DNA of 6,120 bases from Pseudomonadota bacterium. Lineage in GTDB: Bacteria; Pseudomonadota; Gammaproteobacteria; Burkholderiales; Burkholderiaceae_C. Where the stretch lies: NCBI GenBank assembly GCA_023394015.1, contig JAEXBL010000139.1, positions 1 through 6,120 on the forward strand. The letters run 5' to 3'. Shown in pieces: positions 1 to 6,120 of the stretch. Each line of letters opens with the position of its first letter. Positions within the stretch are counted from its first letter, which is position 1. Under the pieces are notes generated by a model that did not search any database, was not told the origin of the DNA, and was given only the letters and a program-made list of their open reading frames with translations. Made by a program: the position numbers and the translations under genes.

Positions 1-155
1 GGCGCCAGGGCCGCGGGCGGGGCGGCGGCTTGCGCGGCGGCCTCCGGCGCGTGGGGTGGCGGTGCCTCGGGCGCGCCGTCGGGCGGCACCACCTCGGTCA
101 GCGTGGGCACGAAGCGCGGCAGGTCCGGCGGGGGCGGCGTGTCGTCGGTGGGCAT
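1..155 (-). CDS. Proline-rich protein of unknown function (N-terminal 51 codons; gene continues beyond base 1)
   Basis: Read on the minus strand from an ATG at 155-153, the frame stays open to the window edge. The 51 visible residues are about one third proline, with much alanine: an acidic/proline start (MPTDDTPPPP), then a short less biased stretch (LPRFVPTLTEVV), then a Pro/Ala/Glu-rich run. This looks disordered; no signal peptide, membrane segment or known domain is visible. The start is well supported: the last codons of holC give AAGGAG six bases before the ATG, and only three bases separate the holC stop from it, so the two genes are probably translated together. I recall small unnamed proteins with a similar short motif near holC in Burkholderiales, but cannot assign a family. 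The partner suggests, without proving, a link to holC. The gene is surer than any function. Confidence 0.7.
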   Translation of the reverse strand, partial: MPTDDTPPPPDLPRFVPTLTEVVPPDGAPEAPPPHAPEAAAQAAAPPAALA

Positions 156-158
156 GGC

Positions 159-587
159 TTACTCCTTCACGGCCACATCATGCCGCTGGATGGTGTAGCC
201 CCGGTCGGCGTAGTGGCGCCAGCGCTGGCGGGCGTGGGCGCGGTCGGCGTCGTCGGTGGCCACCAGCTCGATCAGGCGCTCGAAGCGCTCGAAGCCCTCG
301 GGCACCGCATCGCCCAGGTGCACCAGCACGCCGGCCTGCGGCAGCTCGGCACAGCTCTCGGCCAGCACGATGGGCGTGGCGGCGCGCACCGCTTCCGGCG
401 CGGTGGCCAAGCAATGCGGGATGAAGTCCAGTGCCGAGAAGCTCCACAGCTGCGTGTTCAGCGCCGCCAGCGTGTCGGCCGGCGCCACCACGCCCACCGG
501 CCCGCCGGTAGCGTAGGCCTTGCGCAGCAGGCGGCAGGCGTAGCCCAGCTTGTCGGGCACGTTGAAGTGGAAGGCCACCTCGGTCAC
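159..587 (-). CDS. holC: DNA polymerase III subunit chi (HolC)
   Basis: This encodes a 142-residue protein of the HolC family, the chi accessory subunit of the replicative polymerase. In E. coli chi binds psi (HolD) in the clamp loader and contacts the C-terminal tail of single-strand binding protein at the replication fork. Seen here: the N-terminal strand (TEVAFHFNV), the central family motif LW..SALDFIPHCLA at about residues 47-61, and a C-terminal RWRHYADRGY at about 122-131 that matches the R(Y/W)..Y...G(F/Y) end of E. coli chi. Length is close to E. coli chi (147). The frame extends 22 codons upstream to an ATG at 653, but those codons lie inside the repeat and have no family similarity, so I chose the GTG at 587-585, directly before TEVAFHF. 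Order after pepA is the same as in many proteobacteria (pepA-holC). The leader is a run of eight Gs supplied by the repeat. No holD is visible here. Confidence 0.93.
   Translation of the reverse strand: MTEVAFHFNVPDKLGYACRLLRKAYATGGPVGVVAPADTLAALNTQLWSFSALDFIPHCLATAPEAVRAATPIVLAESCAELPQAGVLVHLGDAVPEGFERFERLIELVATDDADRAHARQRWRHYADRGYTIQRHDVAVKE
162..167 (-). promoter_or_regulatory. Shine-Dalgarno of the proline-rich gene, inside the end of holC
   Basis: On the minus strand bases 167-162 read AAGGAG, a near-perfect Shine-Dalgarno, six bases before the ATG at 155. It overlaps the last Lys-Glu codons of holC. It fixes the start of the downstream gene and implies translational coupling. Confidence 0.75.
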
Positions 588-716
588 AGAAGCCCCCCCC
601 TGAGGCGCTGCCGCGCCTTCCCCCCAGGGGGACAAGGCCAGCGGCCGGTGCAAGCCCGGCCGCGGCCTTCGCGCATGGCCTGCTCCGCGGCCAGCGGGGG
701 GCCTGCTTCGCGGCCC
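588..716. repeat. GC-rich structured intergenic repeat (Comamonadaceae-type dispersed element)
   Basis: This fills most of the gap between pepA and holC and encodes nothing convincing. Internal structure seen directly: eight Cs at 593-600; a perfect six-base hairpin AGGCGC/GCGCCT (603-608 with 613-618, loop TGCC); C6-A-G5 at 620-631; a ten-base palindrome GGCCGCGGCC at 658-667 whose first eight bases can also pair with CCGCGGCC at 685-692; a 9-base direct repeat GGCCAGCGG at 636-644 and 689-697; and a 16-base direct repeat with one mismatch at 677-692 and 700-715 (period 23). From memory, pieces such as TGAGGCGC and CCCCCCAGGGGGAC in this order recur between genes in Acidovorax/Comamonas/Delftia-type genomes, so I read it as a copy of a dispersed non-coding element. 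Ends are approximate. Multi-copy status cannot be shown from this window. Confidence 0.7.
593..631 (-). other. Possible RNA fold over the holC ribosome binding region
   Basis: In the pepA-holC transcript this stretch reads CCCCC (631-627), then G6, then the AGGCGC/GCGCCT hairpin, then G8 (600-593) five bases before the holC GTG. The C5 block cannot pair well with the adjacent G6 because only one base separates them, but it can pair with the G8 run and enclose the hairpin. That would bury the only purine-rich Shine-Dalgarno candidate of holC. The pairing is visible in the sequence; any regulatory effect is inference. Confidence 0.35.
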
Positions 717-776
717 GATGGACGGCGCGTGGCAGGGGTGGTCGGCATGCGCATGGCGTGGGCTGCGCAGGATTGC

Positions 777-2324
<1,548 letters not shown>

Positions 2325-2327
<3 letters not shown>

Positions 2328-2351
2328 AATTCATGTTTTCCTTCTCGCACG
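2325..2351. promoter_or_regulatory. Compact divergent pepA/lptF start region
   Basis: Only 24 bases (2328-2351) separate the two start codons. On the plus strand CATAAT (2325-2330, overlapping the pepA start codon) matches the -10 consensus at five of six positions and would start an lptF transcript with a leader of about 15 bases; no good -35 is seen about 17 bases upstream. On the minus strand AAGGA (2343-2339) is the pepA Shine-Dalgarno. A weak minus-strand -10 candidate, TAACAT, is the complement of the first six bases of lptF (2352-2357), with only a poor, too close -35 candidate. lptF has no Shine-Dalgarno: the bases before its ATG are pyrimidine-rich. Promoter assignments are tentative. 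Confidence 0.4.
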
Positions 2352-3455
2352 ATGTTATTCGATTCGTCCTTACGCAAGGAGCTGGGCCGCAGCTTCGGCG
2401 CCACCTTGGTGGTGCTGGTCACCATCGTCATGACGGTGATGCTGATCCGCACGCTGGGCCAGGCCTCGGTGGGCAAGGTCAACCCGTCCGAGGTGCTGCT
2501 GATCATGGGCTTCACGGTGCTGGGGCACCTGCCCACCATTCTCACGCTGAGCCTGTTCGTGGCCATCACCGCCACGCTGACGCGCATGTACGCCGACAGC
2601 GAGATGGTGGTGTGGTTCGCCAGCGGCCAGGGGCTGCTGGCCTTTCTGAAACCCACGCTGCGCTTTGCCTGGCCGGTGCTGCTGGCGGTGGCGGTGCTGG
2701 CCATCGTGGTCTGGCCCTGGTCGAACCACCAGATTCGCGAGCTGCGCGACCGCTACCAGGGCCGCGGCGACATCGAGCGCGTGGCGCCCGGGCGCTTCAT
2801 CGAATCGGCCGGCGGCCAGCGCGTGTTCTTCATCGACAAGGACCGCGCCGACGCGCAAAGCGGGCACAACATCTTCATCGCCACGCAGGAGCACGGCCGC
2901 GAGACCGTGACCTCGGCGCAGAGCGGACGGCTCGAGGTAGTCAAGGGCCAGCGCTTCGTGATCCTGGGCAAGGGCTACCGCATGGAGGCCGACGGCGCCA
3001 GCGGCAGCACCCGGGTGAGCGACTTCGTCGAGTTCGGCAACCGCATCAGCCCGCAGGTCGTGGGCCCCACCGACAACGATTCGCCGCGCATGAAGCCCAC
3101 GCCCACGCTGCTGCGCGAGCCCACGCCGCGCCACCAGGCCGAGCTGTCGTGGCGCCTGGGGCTGACGCTGGCGGCGCTGAACTGCGTGCTCATCGCGCTG
3201 GCCACCACGCGGGTCAACCCGCGCGTGGGGCGCAGCGCCGGGCTGATGTTCGCGCTGTTTGCCTTTGCCACCTACTACAACCTGATCGGCATGGGCGAAA
3301 ACTGGATCGGCCACGGCAAGCTGGGGGTGGCGGCCTACCTGCTGCTGCTGCACGGCGGCATCTTCGTGCTGGCCCTGGGCGGGCTGCTGGCACGCCACCA
3401 CGACTGGCTGGGCCGCTGGCGCCTGCGCCGCCCCGGCAGGAGCGCCGCCGCATGA
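2352..3455 (+). CDS. lptF: LPS export ABC transporter permease LptF
   Basis: This encodes a 367-residue inner-membrane protein of the LptF/LptG (YjgP/YjgQ) family. With LptG and the ATPase LptB it extracts lipopolysaccharide from the inner membrane and passes it via LptC to the periplasmic bridge. Layout fits the family: three N-terminal membrane helices (about 15-35, 48-78, 104-124), a periplasmic beta-jellyroll domain (about 130-260), and three C-terminal helices (about 266-286, 295-315, 323-347). Glu84 in the cytoplasmic loop (DSEMVVWFASG) falls at the same number as the E. coli LptF residue known to couple to LptB. I chose the ATG at 2352 because the product starts as family members do (MLFDSSLRKELGRSF); the frame is open far upstream, but that is antisense to pepA. 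There is no Shine-Dalgarno. The stop overlaps the lptG start (ATGA). The ATPase lptB and lptC are not in the window. Confidence 0.95.
   Translation: MLFDSSLRKELGRSFGATLVVLVTIVMTVMLIRTLGQASVGKVNPSEVLLIMGFTVLGHLPTILTLSLFVAITATLTRMYADSEMVVWFASGQGLLAFLKPTLRFAWPVLLAVAVLAIVVWPWSNHQIRELRDRYQGRGDIERVAPGRFIESAGGQRVFFIDKDRADAQSGHNIFIATQEHGRETVTSAQSGRLEVVKGQRFVILGKGYRMEADGASGSTRVSDFVEFGNRISPQVVGPTDNDSPRMKPTPTLLREPTPRHQAELSWRLGLTLAALNCVLIALATTRVNPRVGRSAGLMFALFAFATYYNLIGMGENWIGHGKLGVAAYLLLLHGGIFVLALGGLLARHHDWLGRWRLRRPGRSAAA
3438..3442 (+). promoter_or_regulatory. Shine-Dalgarno of lptG inside lptF
   Basis: AGGAG lies in the last codons of lptF, nine bases before the lptG ATG at 3452. It supports this start and translational coupling through the ATGA overlap. 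Confidence 0.7.
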
Positions 3456-4561
3456 GGACCATCCGCCGCCTGATCTACAGCGAGGTGCTGCGCGCCGTCG
3501 GTTTTGTCACCCTGGCGTTCCTGGCGCTGTTCTTCTTCTTCGACATGGTCGACCAGATGGGCGAGCTGAACCACGGCGCGGCGCGCGGCTACACGCTGCG
3601 CTACGCGCTGCTGTACGTGGCGCTGCAAATCCCCAACCACTTCTACGAGCTGCTGCCGATTGCCGTGCTGATCGGCACCATTTACGTGATGGCGCGGCTG
3701 GCGGCCGGCTCCGAATTCACCATCCTGCGCACCAGCGGGTTGGGGCCGCTGCGCGCGCTGGGCACGCTGCTGCTGCTGGGCGCCGCCTTCGTGGCCGTCA
3801 CCTTCGTCTTTGGCGACTACGTGGCGCCGGCCGCCAACCGCACGGCGCAGAACCTGCAGGCCCGCTTTCTGGGCGACATCACCGTGGGCCGCACCGGCGC
3901 CTGGATGAAGGAGCGGCAGGACAGCACCAACCATTCGGTCAACGTCGGCGCCCTGGCCGCCGACGGCACCATGAACCAGGTGCGCATCTACGAGTTCGCC
4001 AACGACAGCGGGCAGCTGCTGTCCACCACCAAGGCCGCGCGCGGCCGTTTTGGCCCCGGCGGCTGGGACCTGGCCGAGGTGGAGCGCCGCAGCTTCGGGC
4101 AGGCCTCGCAGCAGGCCCAGGCCCGCGTGGAGGTGGCGCACCTGGCGCAATGGCACTGGCCCACGCAGCTGTCGCAGGACATGGTGGCGGCCGCCCTGCT
4201 CAGCCCCGACCGCATGCAGACGCTGGACCTGTTCCAGTACATCAACCACCTGAAGGACAACGGCCAGAACGCCCAGCGCTACGAAATCGAGTTCTGGCGC
4301 AAGGTGTTCTACCCCTTGAGCTGCCTGGTGATGATGGTGCTGGCCCTGCCCTTTGCCTACCTGCACTTTCGCGCCGGCAACATTGCGGGCTACGTGTTCA
4401 TCGGCGTGCTGGTGGGCATCAGCTTCTTCCTGCTGAACAACGTGTTCGGCTTCGTCGGCAACCTGCGCAACTGGCAGCCCTGGCTGGCGGCGGCGGCGCC
4501 GGGGCTGATCTACTCGGTGCTGTCGCTGGGCGCCTTCGGCTGGCTGGTGCTGAGGCAGTAG
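3452..4561 (+). CDS. lptG: LPS export ABC transporter permease LptG
   Basis: This encodes the 369-residue partner of LptF in the inner-membrane LptB2FG complex. Layout: N-terminal amphipathic segment (1-12), membrane helices at about 14-32, 52-82 and 100-121, periplasmic jellyroll domain (about 128-255), then helices at about 284-303, 311-336 and 343-366. Glu88 in GSEFTILRTSG has the same number as the E. coli LptG residue that couples to LptB, and the C-terminal domain keeps family stretches such as LFQYINHLKDNGQNAQRYE and FWRKVFYPLS. By hand alignment of FFDMVDQMGEL with the E. coli segment IIKFVDQL, the E. coli Lys34 that contacts LPS is replaced by Asp31. The start overlaps the lptF stop by four bases, so the pair is surely one operon. 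The order lptF-lptG and the better match to E. coli LptG over the first helix decide which permease is which. Confidence 0.96.
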   Translation: MRTIRRLIYSEVLRAVGFVTLAFLALFFFFDMVDQMGELNHGAARGYTLRYALLYVALQIPNHFYELLPIAVLIGTIYVMARLAAGSEFTILRTSGLGPLRALGTLLLLGAAFVAVTFVFGDYVAPAANRTAQNLQARFLGDITVGRTGAWMKERQDSTNHSVNVGALAADGTMNQVRIYEFANDSGQLLSTTKAARGRFGPGGWDLAEVERRSFGQASQQAQARVEVAHLAQWHWPTQLSQDMVAAALLSPDRMQTLDLFQYINHLKDNGQNAQRYEIEFWRKVFYPLSCLVMMVLALPFAYLHFRAGNIAGYVFIGVLVGISFFLLNNVFGFVGNLRNWQPWLAAAAPGLIYSVLSLGAFGWLVLRQ

Positions 4562-4562
4562 C

Positions 4563-4973
4563 GTGGCACCTGCTGCAACGCCCGCCCCTGCCGCTGCCGG
4601 CGCCCGCCCCGCCATCGTGCTGTTCGCGCACGGCTCGCGCGATCCGCTGTGGCGCGCGCCCATCGAGGCCGTGGCCCAGCGCATCCGCGCCCTGGCACCC
4701 CATGCCACCGTGGCCTGCGCCTACCTGGAATACACCGAGCCCACGCTGGACGCCGCCGTCGCCCAGCTGGCCGCCGGCGGCGCCACGGCCATCACCGTGT
4801 GGCCCATGTTCCTGGGCACCGGCCGCCATGCGCGCGAGGACTTGCCGCGCCTGGTCGATGCGCTGCAAGAGCAGTACCCGGCGATTGCCTTCAGCCTGCA
4901 GCCGGCGATTGCCGAGCACCCCGAGGTGCTGCAGGCCATGGCCTTTGCGGCGCTGCAGGACAGCCATCTTTAG
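4563..4973 (+). CDS. cbiX: Small CbiX/SirB-type sirohydrochlorin chelatase
   Basis: This encodes a 136-residue single-domain protein of the class II chelatase (CbiX) family. These enzymes insert Co2+ (cobalamin path) or Fe2+ (siroheme) into sirohydrochlorin; the short forms act as homodimers. Seen: IVLFAHGSRDP at about 18-28 with His23, the strand and helix with CAYLEYTEPTL (52-62), and VWPMFLGTGRHAREDLP (79-95) with His89. The two histidines fit the metal-binding and catalytic pair known for short CbiX proteins. Residues 1-16 are an Ala/Pro-rich extension. Length fits a half-size CbiX. The start is a GTG one base after the lptG stop, with GAGG (4552-4555) seven bases upstream; no in-frame ATG precedes the chelatase motif. 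Its place before a CysB-type gene favours iron insertion for siroheme (sulfite reductase), but sequence alone does not settle the metal. Cobalt chelation or another tetrapyrrole role is the alternative. Confidence 0.87.
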   Translation: MAPAATPAPAAAGARPAIVLFAHGSRDPLWRAPIEAVAQRIRALAPHATVACAYLEYTEPTLDAAVAQLAAGGATAITVWPMFLGTGRHAREDLPRLVDALQEQYPAIAFSLQPAIAEHPEVLQAMAFAALQDSHL

Positions 4974-5017
4974 ATGCAATTCGGCATAATGATGGGGTTT
5001 CTTATTCAGACAACCCC
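4974..5017 (+). promoter_or_regulatory. cysB leader: possible -10 and inverted repeat
   Basis: This 44-base gap is AT-richer than its surroundings. CATAAT at 4985-4990 resembles a -10 element (five of six), the same hexamer found before lptF; no convincing -35 lies 16-18 bases upstream. An imperfect inverted repeat joins GCATAAT (4984-4990) and CTTATTC (5001-5007), with ATAA and TTAT arms 12 bases apart, the kind of spaced AT-rich dyad that LysR-type proteins bind. Autoregulation would be usual for this family but is inference. No Shine-Dalgarno precedes the ATG at 5018. Confidence 0.4.
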
Positions 5018-5959
5018 ATGAACCTGCACCAATTCCGCTTCGTCCAGGAGGCCGTGCGCCGCAACCTGAACCTGACCGAGGCGGCCAAGGCCCTGCACAC
5101 CTCGCAGCCGGGCGTGTCCAAGGCCATCATCGAGTTGGAGGAAGAACTCGGCATCGAGATCTTCACCCGCCACGGCAAGCGCCTCAAGCGCATCACCGAG
5201 CCCGGCCAGCACGTGCTGGAGAGCATCGCCATCATCATGCGCGAGGTCGGCAACCTCAAGCGCATCGGCGAGCAATACAGCCAGCAGGACACCGGCACCC
5301 TGTCCATCGCCACCACCCACACCCAGGCGCGCTACGTGCTGCCGCCGCCCGTGGCCAAGCTGCGCGAGCAGTACCCCAAGGTCAACATCAGCCTGCACCA
5401 GGGCTCGCCCGACGACGTGGCGCGCATGGTGATTGAGGAAACGGCCGACATCGGCATCGCCACCGAGTCGCTGGCCAATTACCCCACCCTCGTCACCCTG
5501 CCCTGCTACGAATGGCAGCACGTGCTGGTGCTGCCCGCCAGCCACGCGCTGGCCAAGAAGCCGCGCCTGACGCTGGAGGACATCGCCGCCGAGCCGCTGA
5601 TCACCTACCACCCCTCCTACACCGGGCGCACCCGCATCAACGCCGCCTTTGCCCAGCGCCAGCTGCAGCCCAGCGTGGTGCTCGAGGCCATCGACTCCGA
5701 CGTCATCAAGACCTATGTGCGCCTGGGCCTGGGCATCGGCATCGTGGCCGAGATGGCCGTGGCCGGCGACAAGGACAGCGACCTCGTCTCGCGCCCCCTG
5801 GGCCAGCTGCTGGGCCAGAACGTGGCCCGCATCGCCCTCAAGCGCAGCGCCTATCTGCGCGACTTCGTCTACCACTTCGCCAGCCTGCTGTCCGACCGGC
5901 TCGACAAGGACCTGATCCAGAAAGCCATGACCGGGCACGTGGCCGACTACGAGCTGTAA
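5018..5959 (+). CDS. cysB: CysB-type LysR-family transcriptional regulator
   Basis: This encodes a 313-residue LysR-type regulator of the CysB/Cbl group, cytoplasmic and usually tetrameric, which in enterobacteria activates sulfate uptake and cysteine synthesis genes with N-acetylserine as inducer. The N-terminal winged helix-turn-helix covers about 1-60 (LTEAAKALHTSQPGVSKAI at 19-37), followed by the linker helix (about 60-88) and the two-lobed effector domain (about 92-295). Effector-pocket residues match the enterobacterial CysB sulfate site in kind and number: Thr100, Thr102 and Gln103 in TTHTQARYVLP, Thr149 in IATE, Thr202 in SYTGR. Length is about ten short of E. coli CysB (324). The start MNLHQFRFVQEAV is the canonical LysR beginning; the frame is open upstream only as a shadow of cbiX. 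A sulfonate regulator (Cbl/SsuR-like) is the main alternative, as Burkholderiales can carry both. It could be read from its own promoter, from the lptFG-cbiX transcript, or both. Confidence 0.93.
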   Translation: MNLHQFRFVQEAVRRNLNLTEAAKALHTSQPGVSKAIIELEEELGIEIFTRHGKRLKRITEPGQHVLESIAIIMREVGNLKRIGEQYSQQDTGTLSIATTHTQARYVLPPPVAKLREQYPKVNISLHQGSPDDVARMVIEETADIGIATESLANYPTLVTLPCYEWQHVLVLPASHALAKKPRLTLEDIAAEPLITYHPSYTGRTRINAAFAQRQLQPSVVLEAIDSDVIKTYVRLGLGIGIVAEMAVAGDKDSDLVSRPLGQLLGQNVARIALKRSAYLRDFVYHFASLLSDRLDKDLIQKAMTGHVADYEL

Positions 5960-6020
5960 AAAACTGCATCATTGATAGCCTCTGCGCCCGCCCATCAAGC
6001 GCTGGCGACCGATTTGATCG
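5960..6020. repeat. Degraded Comamonadaceae-type intergenic repeat after cysB
   Basis: Immediately after the cysB stop, the order AAAAACTG, TGATAGCC, GCGC...CAAGCGCTGG and GATTTGATC resembles a dispersed intergenic repeat I know from Acidovorax/Comamonas-type genomes, whose core is a GCGCTTG/CAAGCGC palindrome. Here only GCGC of the first arm survives (then CCG) while the second arm CAAGCGC is intact, so the hairpin is weakened. No T-run follows it, so it is not a standard terminator for cysB. A tiny CGAT/ATCG stem (6010-6013 with 6017-6020) followed by TTTGTT is too short to call. Recognition is from memory and the boundaries are approximate. Confidence 0.55.
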
Positions 6021-6082
6021 TTTGTTCCATCGTTCATCCGTAGCCCGGCCGCAGCGCCGCCCACCTGGGCCGTGCGCCTGAA

Positions 6083-6120
6083 CCCCCCCCCCCCCCCCCC
6101 CACAACAAGACCCCCCCCCC
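6083..6120. repeat. Two long poly-C tracts
   Basis: Nineteen consecutive Cs (6083-6101), the nine bases ACAACAAGA, then ten Cs (6111-6120) that reach the window edge and may continue. Nothing in 6021-6120 looks coding or like an RNA gene. Such tracts are either a slippage-prone (phase-variable) element upstream of a gene beyond the window, or a sequencing/assembly artefact, for example near a contig end. Confidence 0.8.

Noticed and set aside
603..618. AGGCGC/GCGCCT hairpin as a pepA terminator
   Set aside because: No U-run follows on either strand, and holC with the same orientation lies just downstream; it fits better as repeat structure.
588..653. ATG at 653 as the holC start
   Set aside because: The extra 22 residues are encoded by the repeat and do not resemble any HolC N-terminus; the GTG at 587 matches the family start.
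3335..4708. Long minus-strand open frame opposite lptG
   Set aside because: The translation is Gln/His/Val/Ala-rich without domains and lies fully opposite lptG and cbiX; a GC-bias shadow.
5006..5938. 310-codon minus-strand frame opposite cysB
   Set aside because: Low-complexity shadow of the cysB gene, which has matching ligand-site residues; no start signal of its own was evident.
5960..6030. Intrinsic terminator for cysB
   Set aside because: The only stems are four bases long or lack a following T-run; nothing meets the usual hairpin-plus-U pattern.

Overview
The window is GC-rich DNA with chromosomal housekeeping genes of a betaproteobacterium, most likely of the order Burkholderiales and probably the family Comamonadaceae. 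Three things point there: the gene order (pepA-holC divergent from lptF-lptG, with a CysB-type regulator downstream), the protein sequences, and two intergenic elements that resemble dispersed repeats I associate with Acidovorax/Comamonas-type genomes. The repeat resemblance is from memory; no search was run.

Left half (minus strand, reading right to left): pepA (leucyl aminopeptidase, 777-2327), a 189-base gap (588-776) mostly filled by a GC-rich structured repeat, holC (DNA polymerase III chi subunit, GTG start, 159-587), then the first 51 codons of a proline-rich protein of unknown function (155 to beyond base 1). That last protein is tightly coupled to holC: its Shine-Dalgarno lies in the last holC codons.

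Right half (plus strand): lptF (2352-3455) and lptG (3452-4561) overlap by four bases and encode the two membrane subunits of the lipopolysaccharide export ABC transporter. One base after lptG a GTG opens a small CbiX/SirB-type chelatase (4563-4973). After 44 bases comes a CysB-type LysR regulator (5018-5959). Chelatase and regulator plausibly belong together, since siroheme made by ferrochelation of sirohydrochlorin is the cofactor of sulfite reductase and CysB controls sulfur assimilation. The pepA and lptF start codons are only 24 bases apart, so each promoter or leader must lie close to or inside the other gene.

Right end (5960-6120): no gene. It holds a second, degraded dispersed repeat just after cysB and then an unusual pair of poly-C tracts (19 Cs, nine other bases, then at least 10 Cs running off the window).

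I see no mobile element, CRISPR array, tRNA/rRNA gene, or undescribed multi-gene system. The points worth a second look are the short divergent gap, the lptF and cysB starts without Shine-Dalgarno, the repeat that supplies the holC leader, the basic tail on PepA, an acidic residue where E. coli LptG has Lys34, and the poly-C tracts.
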